This document shows, in pieces, positions 41,695-50,338 of a stretch of 64,000 bases of DNA. Under the pieces are notes generated by a model, which saw nothing but the letters and a program-made list of their open reading frames with translations, was not told the origin of the DNA and made no database searches. Source of the DNA: G020348385 sp964410125 (GTDB lineage: Bacteria; Acidobacteriota; Aminicenantia; Aminicenantales; Aminicenantaceae); the NCBI GenBank assembly GCA_964410125.1, contig CAYPGQ010000009.1:1-64000 (forward strand), read 5' to 3'. Each line of letters begins with the position of its first letter. Position 1 is the stretch's first letter. Both the position numbers and the translations under genes were made by a program.

Positions 41695-43572
41695 CTACTG
41701 AACTTTGATGTTGATCCGCTTGGTGTCCGTGCCTCCGTTTTGAGACTTCACCTGAACCTCGACCCAGCCCTGGCCACCGTCCATCTTTACGAGAGCACCG
41801 AAACGGAGCGTCTGTTTTCCTTTCAGCCAAAACTCGGTTCCCTTTTTCGTGATCAATTCCACCTGCGCGCCGGGATTGGATGGATTGATAGCGGCTGAGC
41901 CTTTCGGAACCTCGATCATCGAAATATTGTTGGATGTCTTGAGCATGATCTTATCTTTTTTGACAAGTTTCAATTGTTGGCTTCTGTCCGAGGCAGTCGG
42001 GTAAACCCTGTTGTTTTTGACTGCTGCCTCGATCCAGTAAAGGTTATCCGCTGCCGGGCGCACGGTGATTTCCTCAACCTCGACCTTGGGGAACTGGCTG
42101 GCACAGTACATCACGAACTGGGCATTTTTGTAGGCTTCCTGCTCGATATACCGGGCAGGAGGGGTTCGGCGGATGTGTTTTTTCGGGGATCCGCCTATCC
42201 ATATCTCCCCCAGGTCGGGGTGGTCTACTTTGTGCGGATTTATCCAACCTTCACCCATGAGCTCGATATCGATCCATTGGAGCATTTCTTCATCGGAAAC
42301 ACGGCCGTCGCCGTCCATATCCGCATATTCGGCATTCGAACCCCAGAGTTCGATCAGATAGCTGTAAGCACCAAGCATGTAATAGGTGGCTGCGTTAGCC
42401 TGACCGCTGAGTCCACCGATGGTCGGGCGGTAATTTTGCAGAATTCGTGCCCCAGTGCTGACGATAGCCGTCTGGGTGTCCATATCGTGCTGATTGACCG
42501 GTGCCACCTGGCGGTCAAAAAGCTGAGCGTACTTGTTTCTTTCCCTCATCATCGCTAGACGTTGCTCTTGCATCTCTTGCATTCGCTGGGCCTGTTCGGC
42601 ACTCATATTGGGCTGCCGGACTGCCGGAGGGGCCTGGAACATGACCAAACGGCCTGTATTGTGGTAGTGAAAACTGGCAAAGATGTTCGGATGGTTGAGC
42701 TGAAACTCGAACACATTCCGGCATTCGGACTCTGACATCGGATAGGGATTTCCTGCCTGCAGGTTCCATCCGTAGGGATAATTCCTGTTGGGGTCAGGGC
42801 CACCGATGTCGTCCTCATTGATCAACCCGTCGCCGTCGTTGTCGTATCCTTCTCCGCCAATGCGGGTGAAAAGTTTTACTCCTTCTTCTGGATTTTCTAC
42901 ACGGATGAATTGCCTCTTGTCAGCAGAGAGTTTGTAGTTCCCTTTGGGGCCCTCGATGTACATGGTAGAGAGTTCTCCATCACCGTCCACATCTTCGGTT
43001 TGATCCTCATCGTAAAGCCCGTCGCCGTCGTTATCTTCCGGCCGGTAGGGTTCGCGCGGATTGTTCGGGGTGTTGGGATGTACGACAAAGGATTCGTTGG
43101 CATCCACGTTCAATCCCGGCAGGAGGTAGAAGGTGCAGTTGTCCACAAGATCATGCACATAGGGATCGTAATTGTACCGTGTCAACAAGTACCACATCAG
43201 ATAAAGAGAGCATGTGATGCCGTTGACTTCATTACCGTGCACAGCACCGTCCACCCACATGGCTGTTTTCTCGGAATGTTTTCCGGTCGCCTTGGCTGTT
43301 ATGGTGATTAAGTACTGGTCACGGTCCATCCGGCTTTTTCCGATGGACTGGATATCCGAGAGCTGCGGATACTTTTTTTGTATGTTGTGCATGATTTTGG
43401 TCCACTCCGCATAGCTGTAATACCGGCTCCAACTGATCGGAAAGTCCAATTCTCCATGGTATCCACCCGGGCTTTTTTGCAGATTTTTCTGGGCGATGCC
43501 TGGGGGAGTCAGGACAAGAACCATGGTTATTACAAGAGTTGCTGTGTATTTAAACAATCTTTTGATTTTCAT
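41695..43572 (-). CDS. Secreted M14 zinc carboxypeptidase with calcium-binding insert (1)
   Basis: About 625 residues; GGGAGG abuts the ATG at 43578, so 43572 is preferred. After a signal peptide (TATLVITMVLVLTPPGIAQ) comes the M14 fold: zinc ligands HGNEVNG and FHYHNTG, catalytic Glu in AYSYLIELWGS. Two Asp-rich loops are inserted in the catalytic domain: DNDGDGLYDEDQTEDVDGDG and YDNDGDGLINEDD, plus an EF-hand-like DMDGDGRVSDEEM later. These should bind calcium. The C-terminal ~130 residues are beta-rich. It follows the paralogous gene at 43586 with about 13 bases between, as one operon. Confidence 0.88.
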   Translation of the reverse strand: MKIKRLFKYTATLVITMVLVLTPPGIAQKNLQKSPGGYHGELDFPISWSRYYSYAEWTKIMHNIQKKYPQLSDIQSIGKSRMDRDQYLITITAKATGKHSEKTAMWVDGAVHGNEVNGITCSLYLMWYLLTRYNYDPYVHDLVDNCTFYLLPGLNVDANESFVVHPNTPNNPREPYRPEDNDGDGLYDEDQTEDVDGDGELSTMYIEGPKGNYKLSADKRQFIRVENPEEGVKLFTRIGGEGYDNDGDGLINEDDIGGPDPNRNYPYGWNLQAGNPYPMSESECRNVFEFQLNHPNIFASFHYHNTGRLVMFQAPPAVRQPNMSAEQAQRMQEMQEQRLAMMRERNKYAQLFDRQVAPVNQHDMDTQTAIVSTGARILQNYRPTIGGLSGQANAATYYMLGAYSYLIELWGSNAEYADMDGDGRVSDEEMLQWIDIELMGEGWINPHKVDHPDLGEIWIGGSPKKHIRRTPPARYIEQEAYKNAQFVMYCASQFPKVEVEEITVRPAADNLYWIEAAVKNNRVYPTASDRSQQLKLVKKDKIMLKTSNNISMIEVPKGSAAINPSNPGAQVELITKKGTEFWLKGKQTLRFGALVKMDGGQGWVEVQVKSQNGGTDTKRINIKVQ

Positions 43573-43585
43573 CTTCATCCTCCCT

Positions 43586-45712
43586 TTAATCGATAGAAAC
43601 AGGTTTCGCCTTGGTACCGCCCTTCTGCGAAGTAACCACGACCTTGAGCGGTGTGTTTCCCTCCACCGCCACCAGCCATGTAACAGTCCGTGAAGGGCCC
43701 TTCTGGTTGACCTGGGTCGGTTGCCTCCGTTGTTGCCGCATAAAAGGCATCGGGAAACCCGGAGGATAGAAAAATCGCCGTTGGGATCGCTCTTGAGCAG
43801 GTGCTGCTGGCATCCTTTGTCCTGTGTAGCCAGGAATTTTCATGGTTCCTTCCATCACACCCAGCTTTTGGAAAGGCGTTCCGAGCAGATAAGTTGTTTT
43901 GGTGGGATCGCCGATAAGCCAGATCACGTCCTCTCTGTTTCCTGCCAGCTGAGCGCCTCGTGCAACATGGGTAGCGAGGTTCCCTTCATTTTTGACCTTG
44001 GCTGTGATTTGAACAACTTTGAATTTTCCCTTTGATTTGCCTTTTTTAATCGTGACCTGATCACCACTCTGAATTGCTTTGGCTTCTTTAGCGCTGTTGG
44101 TTGTGTATAGTACTTTAGCTTTGACATCGGTGATCACGACCTCTGGCAAAAGCCCTGCGCGGAAAAACGTGAACTGCCAATGATCCTCGCATACCTTACG
44201 CAGCGGGTCACCAGGCCAAGCATTGTTGCGCAAGTTGGGAAGCCAACCGCCGATTTCTCCATCACCAAGCTCTGGGTGCTTGAATGGTTTCCAGTCGACA
44301 AAAAGCCCGCCGCCGTATTTTTCATCCTGGTATTTCAGTGTTTCCCGTTGTCTCTGGGTATAATTCTCATCTCCTTCGGATTTGGGAAAACCGGGGATGT
44401 CATTCCTGGGATTCCAGAGTTCAGTGCAGAGGGTGTATATGCCGTACTGCATGTACATCCAGTCTGCGGCCATGCCATAGCTGTAACGTTGGTCACGTTC
44501 TTCATTGTAACTCACCCTCCAGCCCCATGGCAGCTCGTATCCCCGCATGATGGCATATTTATTTTTCGATGTCTTCTTGAGCTCCTCCTTGTATTTATCC
44601 AGGTTGTCGGGATTTTGCCATGCTTCCGGGATCTCCTCCCCTATGATCTCCAGGTATTTTTTTCCCATGATGAAGTCCAAAACCGCCACGTCCTTTAGGT
44701 GCAGGTTGGGGTGCGGGGCTGTCCCCATCGGGCGGAAGGTAAATCCGCCCGAGGTATGGTAATTCTGCGCCATCAGAATATTTGTGTGGTTGGTCAGAAA
44801 CTCGGCCATGGCGTGGGTTTCAGGCGCTGAGGTGGGGTAGTTACCCGAGCCGCCGGCAAATCCGTCGGGCCGCCACCAACCTTCGGGATAATTTCGGTTG
44901 AGGTCGATCCCAGACTCAGAATCCTCCCCGCGCTTGCCATCGCCATCGTTGTCCTTATCCTCTGTGATAACAGAATAACGGGGCTTGTCTGTTTTTTGGT
45001 TTCCTCGGACTCGTATCATCAGGCGTGGATCTTGGTCATCCATGACGTAGTTACCCTTGGGATCCTTATAGCGGAACTGGAGGATTCGCCCGTCTCCATC
45101 GAGGTCGTCTGGTCCGTCCTCGTTGATCTTCCCGTCGTTATCGTCATCTTTTTTCATGCTGTTGTATCGCTGTGGTATACCTTTTTCCACACTGTTGTAC
45201 ACTCCGTCCGGATTGACCATCGGGCAGATGAAGAAGGTTTTGTTGTCGATTATGGTTGTGATCTCTTTGTCGGATCCATAACCTGAGACCAGCTTATCGA
45301 TGGTGTACAGACAGACTTCGGTCCCGGTAAACTCGTTTCCGTGCGTGGCTCCAGAGATCCAGTGACCTGGTTTTCCTTGATAGGATTTCATCGGGATGAC
45401 ATTTTTCACGCCTTCTTTGCGTTTGTTCCGAAGGTCTACATGGGCGTCGATCGTAGTCCCGGTCTTCATGTTGGAGATTACGAGGACATAAATTGACCTG
45501 CCCATCGTGCTTTTCCCTATTTCTGTGAGTTTGGTGATGTTTGGATAGGCTTTGGCCACGGCCTTAAGATAGTTCAACGTGCCGGTGTAGCCGTGGTATT
45601 TGTCGAAACTAATCGGCACTTTTTGTGCGGCGCGCATAGGAGTGCTAATGATAAGGCCAAACATGATAAATAAGATGGCTATCCTGAGAAAATAGACAGA
45701 TTTCAACTTCAT
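43586..45712 (-). CDS. Secreted M14 zinc carboxypeptidase with calcium-binding inserts (2)
   Basis: About 708 residues from ATG 45712 (TGGAGGGAC upstream; the frame open to 45820 lacks a site). Signal peptide, then M14: HGNEFTG and NYHTSGG for zinc, catalytic Glu in CTELWNP. Inserts DDDNDGKINEDGPDDLDGDG and DKDNDGDGKRGEDS are calcium-type loops. The C-terminal domain after ~580 is beta-rich with a Gln/Pro/Arg-rich segment (MRQQRRQPTQ). It is a paralogue of the next gene; tandem duplication followed by divergence. Confidence 0.88.
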   Translation of the reverse strand: MKLKSVYFLRIAILFIMFGLIISTPMRAAQKVPISFDKYHGYTGTLNYLKAVAKAYPNITKLTEIGKSTMGRSIYVLVISNMKTGTTIDAHVDLRNKRKEGVKNVIPMKSYQGKPGHWISGATHGNEFTGTEVCLYTIDKLVSGYGSDKEITTIIDNKTFFICPMVNPDGVYNSVEKGIPQRYNSMKKDDDNDGKINEDGPDDLDGDGRILQFRYKDPKGNYVMDDQDPRLMIRVRGNQKTDKPRYSVITEDKDNDGDGKRGEDSESGIDLNRNYPEGWWRPDGFAGGSGNYPTSAPETHAMAEFLTNHTNILMAQNYHTSGGFTFRPMGTAPHPNLHLKDVAVLDFIMGKKYLEIIGEEIPEAWQNPDNLDKYKEELKKTSKNKYAIMRGYELPWGWRVSYNEERDQRYSYGMAADWMYMQYGIYTLCTELWNPRNDIPGFPKSEGDENYTQRQRETLKYQDEKYGGGLFVDWKPFKHPELGDGEIGGWLPNLRNNAWPGDPLRKVCEDHWQFTFFRAGLLPEVVITDVKAKVLYTTNSAKEAKAIQSGDQVTIKKGKSKGKFKVVQITAKVKNEGNLATHVARGAQLAGNREDVIWLIGDPTKTTYLLGTPFQKLGVMEGTMKIPGYTGQRMPAAPAQERSQRRFFYPPGFPMPFMRQQRRQPTQVNQKGPSRTVTWLVAVEGNTPLKVVVTSQKGGTKAKPVSID

Positions 45713-46074
45713 AACATTGTCCCTCCATAAGTTAGATATTTGTAAAAAAAAGTTGGGATGACTTGATAAGAACACATGGAAAGATATTACATAATACAAT
45801 CGGACGATAAAATCAATCATTTCCTACATTCCCTTGCTTGGCTTCCGAAACGGATAGAGATTAAATGAGATAGGCTAATTTTTGGGCAAAAAAAGGGCTT
45901 AAATCGAAGTTTTTTTTAGGCCCAAAAAAATAGTGTGATTTGCTATTAATGGAAAGACTCATGACGTGACTGAAATGGTCAAGTATGCTATGGTGATAAA
46001 TTGATTCCGAATTTATGGCTTGTTCTAAGACAAAAAGAAATGCTGTTGAGATAAGAGAAAATAAGATTGGACAG
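45713..46074. other. Divergent intergenic region
   Basis: About 360 AT-rich bases between the divergent M14 and VWA genes. The first part can be read as an upstream extension of the M14 frame but lacks a ribosome site. I see no hairpin, repeat or gene. Confidence 0.5.
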
Positions 46075-47067
46075 ATGACTCAGGGCCAAAAAAAATGCTC
46101 ATCCAGGTGGTTTTTTATTATTTTCATGTTGTTGGCTATCATAAATGGATCTTTTTCCTTATCCTTTGCCCAGGAAAAAAATAAACAGGAAATAACCTAT
46201 GACGTAGCCGTTACCGCCATTTCCATCGCTGTGAGCGTTCAAAATAGGAAAGGAAGGCATATTAGCGACCTCACGGAGGAGGATTTTTTCGTTTACGAGA
46301 ATAACAAAAAAAGGAATATAACTTATTTCAGCCACAATTTTGAAGCGCCGTTGAGTCTGACCGTTCTCCTCGATGTAAGCGGCAGCATGGCCCTTCAGGA
46401 TAAGCTGAGCGAAAGCAAAGATGCCCTCGATTATCTGATGAAACACCTGCTTGCCGACAGCGATGAGGTCTCATTATTGATATTCGCTGACGGGGATGTG
46501 GAGGTTGCCTCAAGTTTTTCCAAAGATAAAACAGATTTTTTGTCTGTTTTGGAAAGGACCGAAGCATACGGCCAGACTGCCTTAAACGATGCTGTTGGTG
46601 TATCCCCGGATTTTGCTAACAAAGGGAACAATGAAAAGCGGGCTCTTCTTTTGATCACAGATGGAATCGAAAATGACAGCGAATATTCTCCCGAACAGGC
46701 TATCGAGGTTGCGCGGAGAGTGGACATCCCGATTTATACAATCGGATACAAAATTCCCCTAGACGAACAGTTTTTAAAAAAGTACAAACGATCTAAGGGA
46801 TTGACGGCTTCTGGTATTGCCCAATCTCTAGAAAGATTTTCAGAAGCGACCGGCGGAAAGGCCTTTTTTGTCAATAAGGCTTTGGATTTGAAAAACGCTT
46901 TGAGATTGATCAAGCAGGAAATGAGTCATCAGTACATCCTTGGTTACACTTCCTATACAGATCCCAACAATGAGTACCGGAAAATAAAGGTTGTCACGAA
47001 AAAAAAGAGCTACAGGGTGCGAACAAGAGAAGGTTATTACAGCGGTGAGAAGAAAGATATAAGATAA
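46075..47067 (+). CDS. VWFA-related exported protein
   Basis: About 330 residues if started at ATG 46075; an in-frame ATG at 46015 would add 20 residues but neither has a good ribosome site. 46075 gives a standard signal peptide (FFIIFMLLAIINGSFSLSFA). An early beta-domain (VSVQNRKGRHISDLTEEDFF) precedes the VWA domain: MIDAS VLLDVSGSM, LLIFADGDVEV, GQTALNDAV, LLLITDGIENDSEYS. The C-terminus SHQYILGYTSY and VRTREGYY is typical of the Acidobacteria 'VWFA-related domain' family. Function: metal-dependent protein interaction at the envelope. Confidence 0.85.
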   Translation: MTQGQKKCSSRWFFIIFMLLAIINGSFSLSFAQEKNKQEITYDVAVTAISIAVSVQNRKGRHISDLTEEDFFVYENNKKRNITYFSHNFEAPLSLTVLLDVSGSMALQDKLSESKDALDYLMKHLLADSDEVSLLIFADGDVEVASSFSKDKTDFLSVLERTEAYGQTALNDAVGVSPDFANKGNNEKRALLLITDGIENDSEYSPEQAIEVARRVDIPIYTIGYKIPLDEQFLKKYKRSKGLTASGIAQSLERFSEATGGKAFFVNKALDLKNALRLIKQEMSHQYILGYTSYTDPNNEYRKIKVVTKKKSYRVRTREGYYSGEKKDIR

Positions 47068-47076
47068 TATTTTTTA

Positions 47077-47106
47077 TTCAAAAAGGAAGATAGCTTATGT
47101 TATAAT
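47077..47106 (+). promoter_or_regulatory. Candidate sigma-70-type promoter of the OmpA-lipoprotein gene
   Basis: TATAAT at 47101-47106 with TTCAAA at 47077-47082, spacer 18. It lies 33 bases before the ATG at 47140 and 10 bases after the VWA stop. By eye only. Confidence 0.4.
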
Positions 47107-47139
47107 AACACTAACGAAAGAAAGGAAAGGGAGGAAATT

Positions 47140-47787
47140 ATGAACAAAAACAAAATAACCTTTTTCGTTGGAACGATACTGATCATTGGCCTGATAGCTG
47201 GTACTGGCTGCGCGACAAAAAAATACGTGATGGGTGAAGTGGCTACTCTGGATCAGAAAGTCGAAGGGGTGGAAACATCGGTCGAAGAAAATCAGAAAAG
47301 GATCAAAGAGCATGATGCGCAGTTGGCTACACTGGGTTCGTTAATCAAAGAACAAGAATCCGAATTGAGCAATCAAATGTCCGAATTCGACAGCAAACTG
47401 AGCGAAGTGAAAAAAGCGGCGGAGGGAAGGCTGATTTTTCAAGAAGTTCTCAAAAATGATGAGGCGAAATTCAAATTCGACAAATGGGATCTGAGTGATG
47501 AAGCAAAAGTCGCATTGGATAAGTTCGTCGAAGTCCTGATTGCCCAGGATAAAGGTGTATACTTGGAGATTCAAGGGCACACAGATAACACAGGAGAGGA
47601 AGAGTGGAATTTGATTTTGGGAAAAAGAAGAGCAGATGCGGTGATGGAATACCTGCACAAAAAATACAATATCCCTCTCCACAGGATGGAAGTGATAAGC
47701 TACGGAAGTGATGCGCCGGTGGGTGACAATTCCACCCGCGATGGAAGAGCGCAGAATCGGCGAGTAATCATCCTCGTGTTTGAATAG
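47140..47787 (+). CDS. OmpA-family peptidoglycan-associated lipoprotein
   Basis: 215 residues. Lipobox at LIAGTGC, so the mature N-terminus is a lipidated Cys. Residues ~30-95 are a heptad-rich coiled coil (VATLDQKVEGVETSVEENQK ...). Residues ~100-215 are the OmpA C-terminal domain, with peptidoglycan-binding pattern LEIQGHTDNTGEEEWNLILG, RRADAVMEYL and RDGRAQNRRVIILV. A coiled-coil spacer like this can span the periplasm (Pal/Lpp-like anchoring). AAAGGGAGGA upstream fixes the start. Confidence 0.9.
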   Translation: MNKNKITFFVGTILIIGLIAGTGCATKKYVMGEVATLDQKVEGVETSVEENQKRIKEHDAQLATLGSLIKEQESELSNQMSEFDSKLSEVKKAAEGRLIFQEVLKNDEAKFKFDKWDLSDEAKVALDKFVEVLIAQDKGVYLEIQGHTDNTGEEEWNLILGKRRADAVMEYLHKKYNIPLHRMEVISYGSDAPVGDNSTRDGRAQNRRVIILVFE

Positions 47788-47926
47788 GGGACTGCCAAAA
47801 AAGACAATTTGATTTAGATTTTCCTTTTTTTAAATCCGAATCTAGAATTTTAAGCCCTACAAGTATATCTCCGCTTTTTTTGCATAAATTTGGGAACTGG
47901 TTTATAAAATACCCAGGAGTCTTGGA

Positions 47927-50338
47927 ATGTTCAAAAACTATTTGAAGATCGCATACCGAAACTTAGCCAAACACAAATTTTATTCATTGATCAATATTTT
48001 TGGGCTCTCTCTAGGAATAGCCAGCTGCATTTTGATCTTTGCTTACATCGGATATGAACTTTCTTATGATGGTTACCACAAAAACGCGGACAATATCTAT
48101 CGAGTCGTTTCCAGAAGAACAGTATCGGGACAGACGAGTGAACTTGCCAGATCGCCAGCACCGGTAGGACCGACAATGGTGGAGGAGCTGCCGGAAGTTA
48201 AAAATGCCGTGAGATTCAGTCCAACAGTAAAAAGAGTATTTGCCTATAAAGACAGGACTTTTTTCGAAGACGGTGTGCTGTATGTTGATCAGTCCATTTT
48301 TGACGTTTTTTCATTTGAGATGATCGAAGGTGACTCCAAAACGGCTCTGGAAGTCCCGTTCACCATGGTTTTTACCGAAAAAACCGCTAAAAAATACTTT
48401 GGCGACGAAAGCCCGATCGGAAAAATCATCAATTGGGACAATAAATTCGACTATCGGGTTACAGGAGTTGTGAAAGATCCTCCTCCCAACTCCCATTTCA
48501 CTTTCAATGCTCTGGCATCGTTTTCAACTTTTATCAAATATGATCCCCGCATAGGGTCCTGGAATGGAGGAAGCTTCCAAACCTATTTGCTGATGCAGGA
48601 CAACACCGATTTCAAGAAATTCGAGCAGAAGATGAAAAGATTCCATGAAAAATATCTTGGGCCTGCATTGAAGGAAAGGGGAATTGAACTGGAGGCCTAT
48701 CTTCAGCCTTTAAAAAGTATTCACCTGCACTCGAATGTTCAGTATGAATTGGGCGATAACAGCGATATCCGATTGATTTATGCTTTTTGGGCTATTGCCG
48801 TTATTGTTCTTTTGATCGCATGTATCAACTTCATGAATCTCTCGACTGCCCGTTCTGCAGGCCGAGCGAAAGAAGTGGGAATGCGCAAAGTTCTTGGAGC
48901 CCAGAGAACAAAGCTCATCGTTCAATTTCTTGGGGAATCATTTGTATTTGCGTTATTATCTTTAGTCTTCGCTATCCTTCTGGCACGGCTTTTTTTGCCG
49001 TATTTTTCTGGCCTTGCAGGTAAAAATATTTCCTTGAATACCTTTGAAATGCCATATGTGTATGCTGTTTTGGTCGCGATCGTGTTATTTGTCGGGTTGG
49101 TTGCCGGAAGCTATCCCGCGTTTTTTCTGTCCGCCTTCAAACCTATTTCGGCTCTTAGAGGACATGTCCCAGAAGGTTCAAAAAGCTCTTGGTTTCGTTC
49201 CATCCTGGTTGTCTTTCAATTTGCTCTCTCCATCATCTTGATCATCTGCACCATAATCGTGTTTAATCAGCACAAATACATGCAAAACAAAGACCTCGGT
49301 TTTAACAAGCAGAATTTGTTGGCTGTCGCGGTCCAGAATAATGAGGTGAGAATCGGATTGGAATCTTTCAAACAGGACTTGCTGAATATCAACGGGATCG
49401 AAAACGCTGGGCTTTCATCCATGGTGCCAGGAGAAATGTATTTGTTCAACATCGGGACCTACCCTGAAGGATATGCCCGAGATCAGATGATCAGGATGGA
49501 CAATTTTCTCGTGGATTATGGCTTCCTAGATACCTTTGAGATCGTTGTGATCCAAGGGCGGGGATTTTCCAAAGAGATAACGACGGATTTTACAGATGCT
49601 GTGATGATCAATGAGACGGCTGCCAAAAACCTTAGTTGGAATGACCCTGTAGGGAAAACGATCGAGATCTCTTCGGATGATGGCCTAGTCAGGAAAACAG
49701 TCATCGGAGTTTTCAAGGATATCCACCAGAGGTCTTTATACTCTGTCGTTGCTCCGACGGTAATCCAATACATCGGTACAGAAGGGGCCATCGAGAACAG
49801 AGCGAGGAGGCTGACGTTACGACTGAACACCGACGACATTTCAGGAATTATGAAAAAAATAGAACAGAAGTGGAAACACACATTTCCGAATCATCCCTAT
49901 TATTCCTTTTTCCTGGACGAGTTTTTTGACGGTCAACATCGAGCCGAGGGAAAACTGGGCAGCATTTTCCAGACATTTTCTGTTTTGGCTGTTATCATTG
50001 GCTGTCTTGGATTGTTTGGCCTTTCGTCATTTTTAGCCGAGCAGCGGACCAAGGAAATCGGTATCAGAAAGGTGCTTGGCTCTTCGGTAAGTTCCATCGT
50101 GGTTTTGCTTTGCCGGAAATTTTTCTTATTGGTCGGTATTGCAAATGTGCTTGCCTGGCCAGTCGCCTTTTTGGCGATGACCAAATGGCTGCAGAATTTC
50201 CCCTATCCGGTTAAAATTGGAATCAGCACATTTATCTTTATGGCAATATTTACCTTTGTCATTGCATTGTTTACAGTTGGGTTTCAATCGGTCAAGGCAG
50301 CACGTGCAAATCCCGTCGATTCTCTTAGATATGAGTAG
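47927..50338 (+). CDS. FtsX/MacB-type ABC transporter permease (paralogue 3)
   Basis: An 803-residue paralogue: NYLKIAYRNLAKHKFYSLIN, the TM helix LGIASCILIFAYIGYELSYD, FtsX block 1 (IACINFMNLSTARSAG, EVGMRKVLGAQRTKLI), block 2 (LFGLSSFLAEQRTKEIGIRK), end VDSLRYE. AGGAG lies 7 bases upstream of the ATG. The stop at 50338 abuts the stop of the molybdenum hydroxylase on the other strand. No ATPase is nearby. Confidence 0.88.
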   Translation: MFKNYLKIAYRNLAKHKFYSLINIFGLSLGIASCILIFAYIGYELSYDGYHKNADNIYRVVSRRTVSGQTSELARSPAPVGPTMVEELPEVKNAVRFSPTVKRVFAYKDRTFFEDGVLYVDQSIFDVFSFEMIEGDSKTALEVPFTMVFTEKTAKKYFGDESPIGKIINWDNKFDYRVTGVVKDPPPNSHFTFNALASFSTFIKYDPRIGSWNGGSFQTYLLMQDNTDFKKFEQKMKRFHEKYLGPALKERGIELEAYLQPLKSIHLHSNVQYELGDNSDIRLIYAFWAIAVIVLLIACINFMNLSTARSAGRAKEVGMRKVLGAQRTKLIVQFLGESFVFALLSLVFAILLARLFLPYFSGLAGKNISLNTFEMPYVYAVLVAIVLFVGLVAGSYPAFFLSAFKPISALRGHVPEGSKSSWFRSILVVFQFALSIILIICTIIVFNQHKYMQNKDLGFNKQNLLAVAVQNNEVRIGLESFKQDLLNINGIENAGLSSMVPGEMYLFNIGTYPEGYARDQMIRMDNFLVDYGFLDTFEIVVIQGRGFSKEITTDFTDAVMINETAAKNLSWNDPVGKTIEISSDDGLVRKTVIGVFKDIHQRSLYSVVAPTVIQYIGTEGAIENRARRLTLRLNTDDISGIMKKIEQKWKHTFPNHPYYSFFLDEFFDGQHRAEGKLGSIFQTFSVLAVIIGCLGLFGLSSFLAEQRTKEIGIRKVLGSSVSSIVVLLCRKFFLLVGIANVLAWPVAFLAMTKWLQNFPYPVKIGISTFIFMAIFTFVIALFTVGFQSVKAARANPVDSLRYE

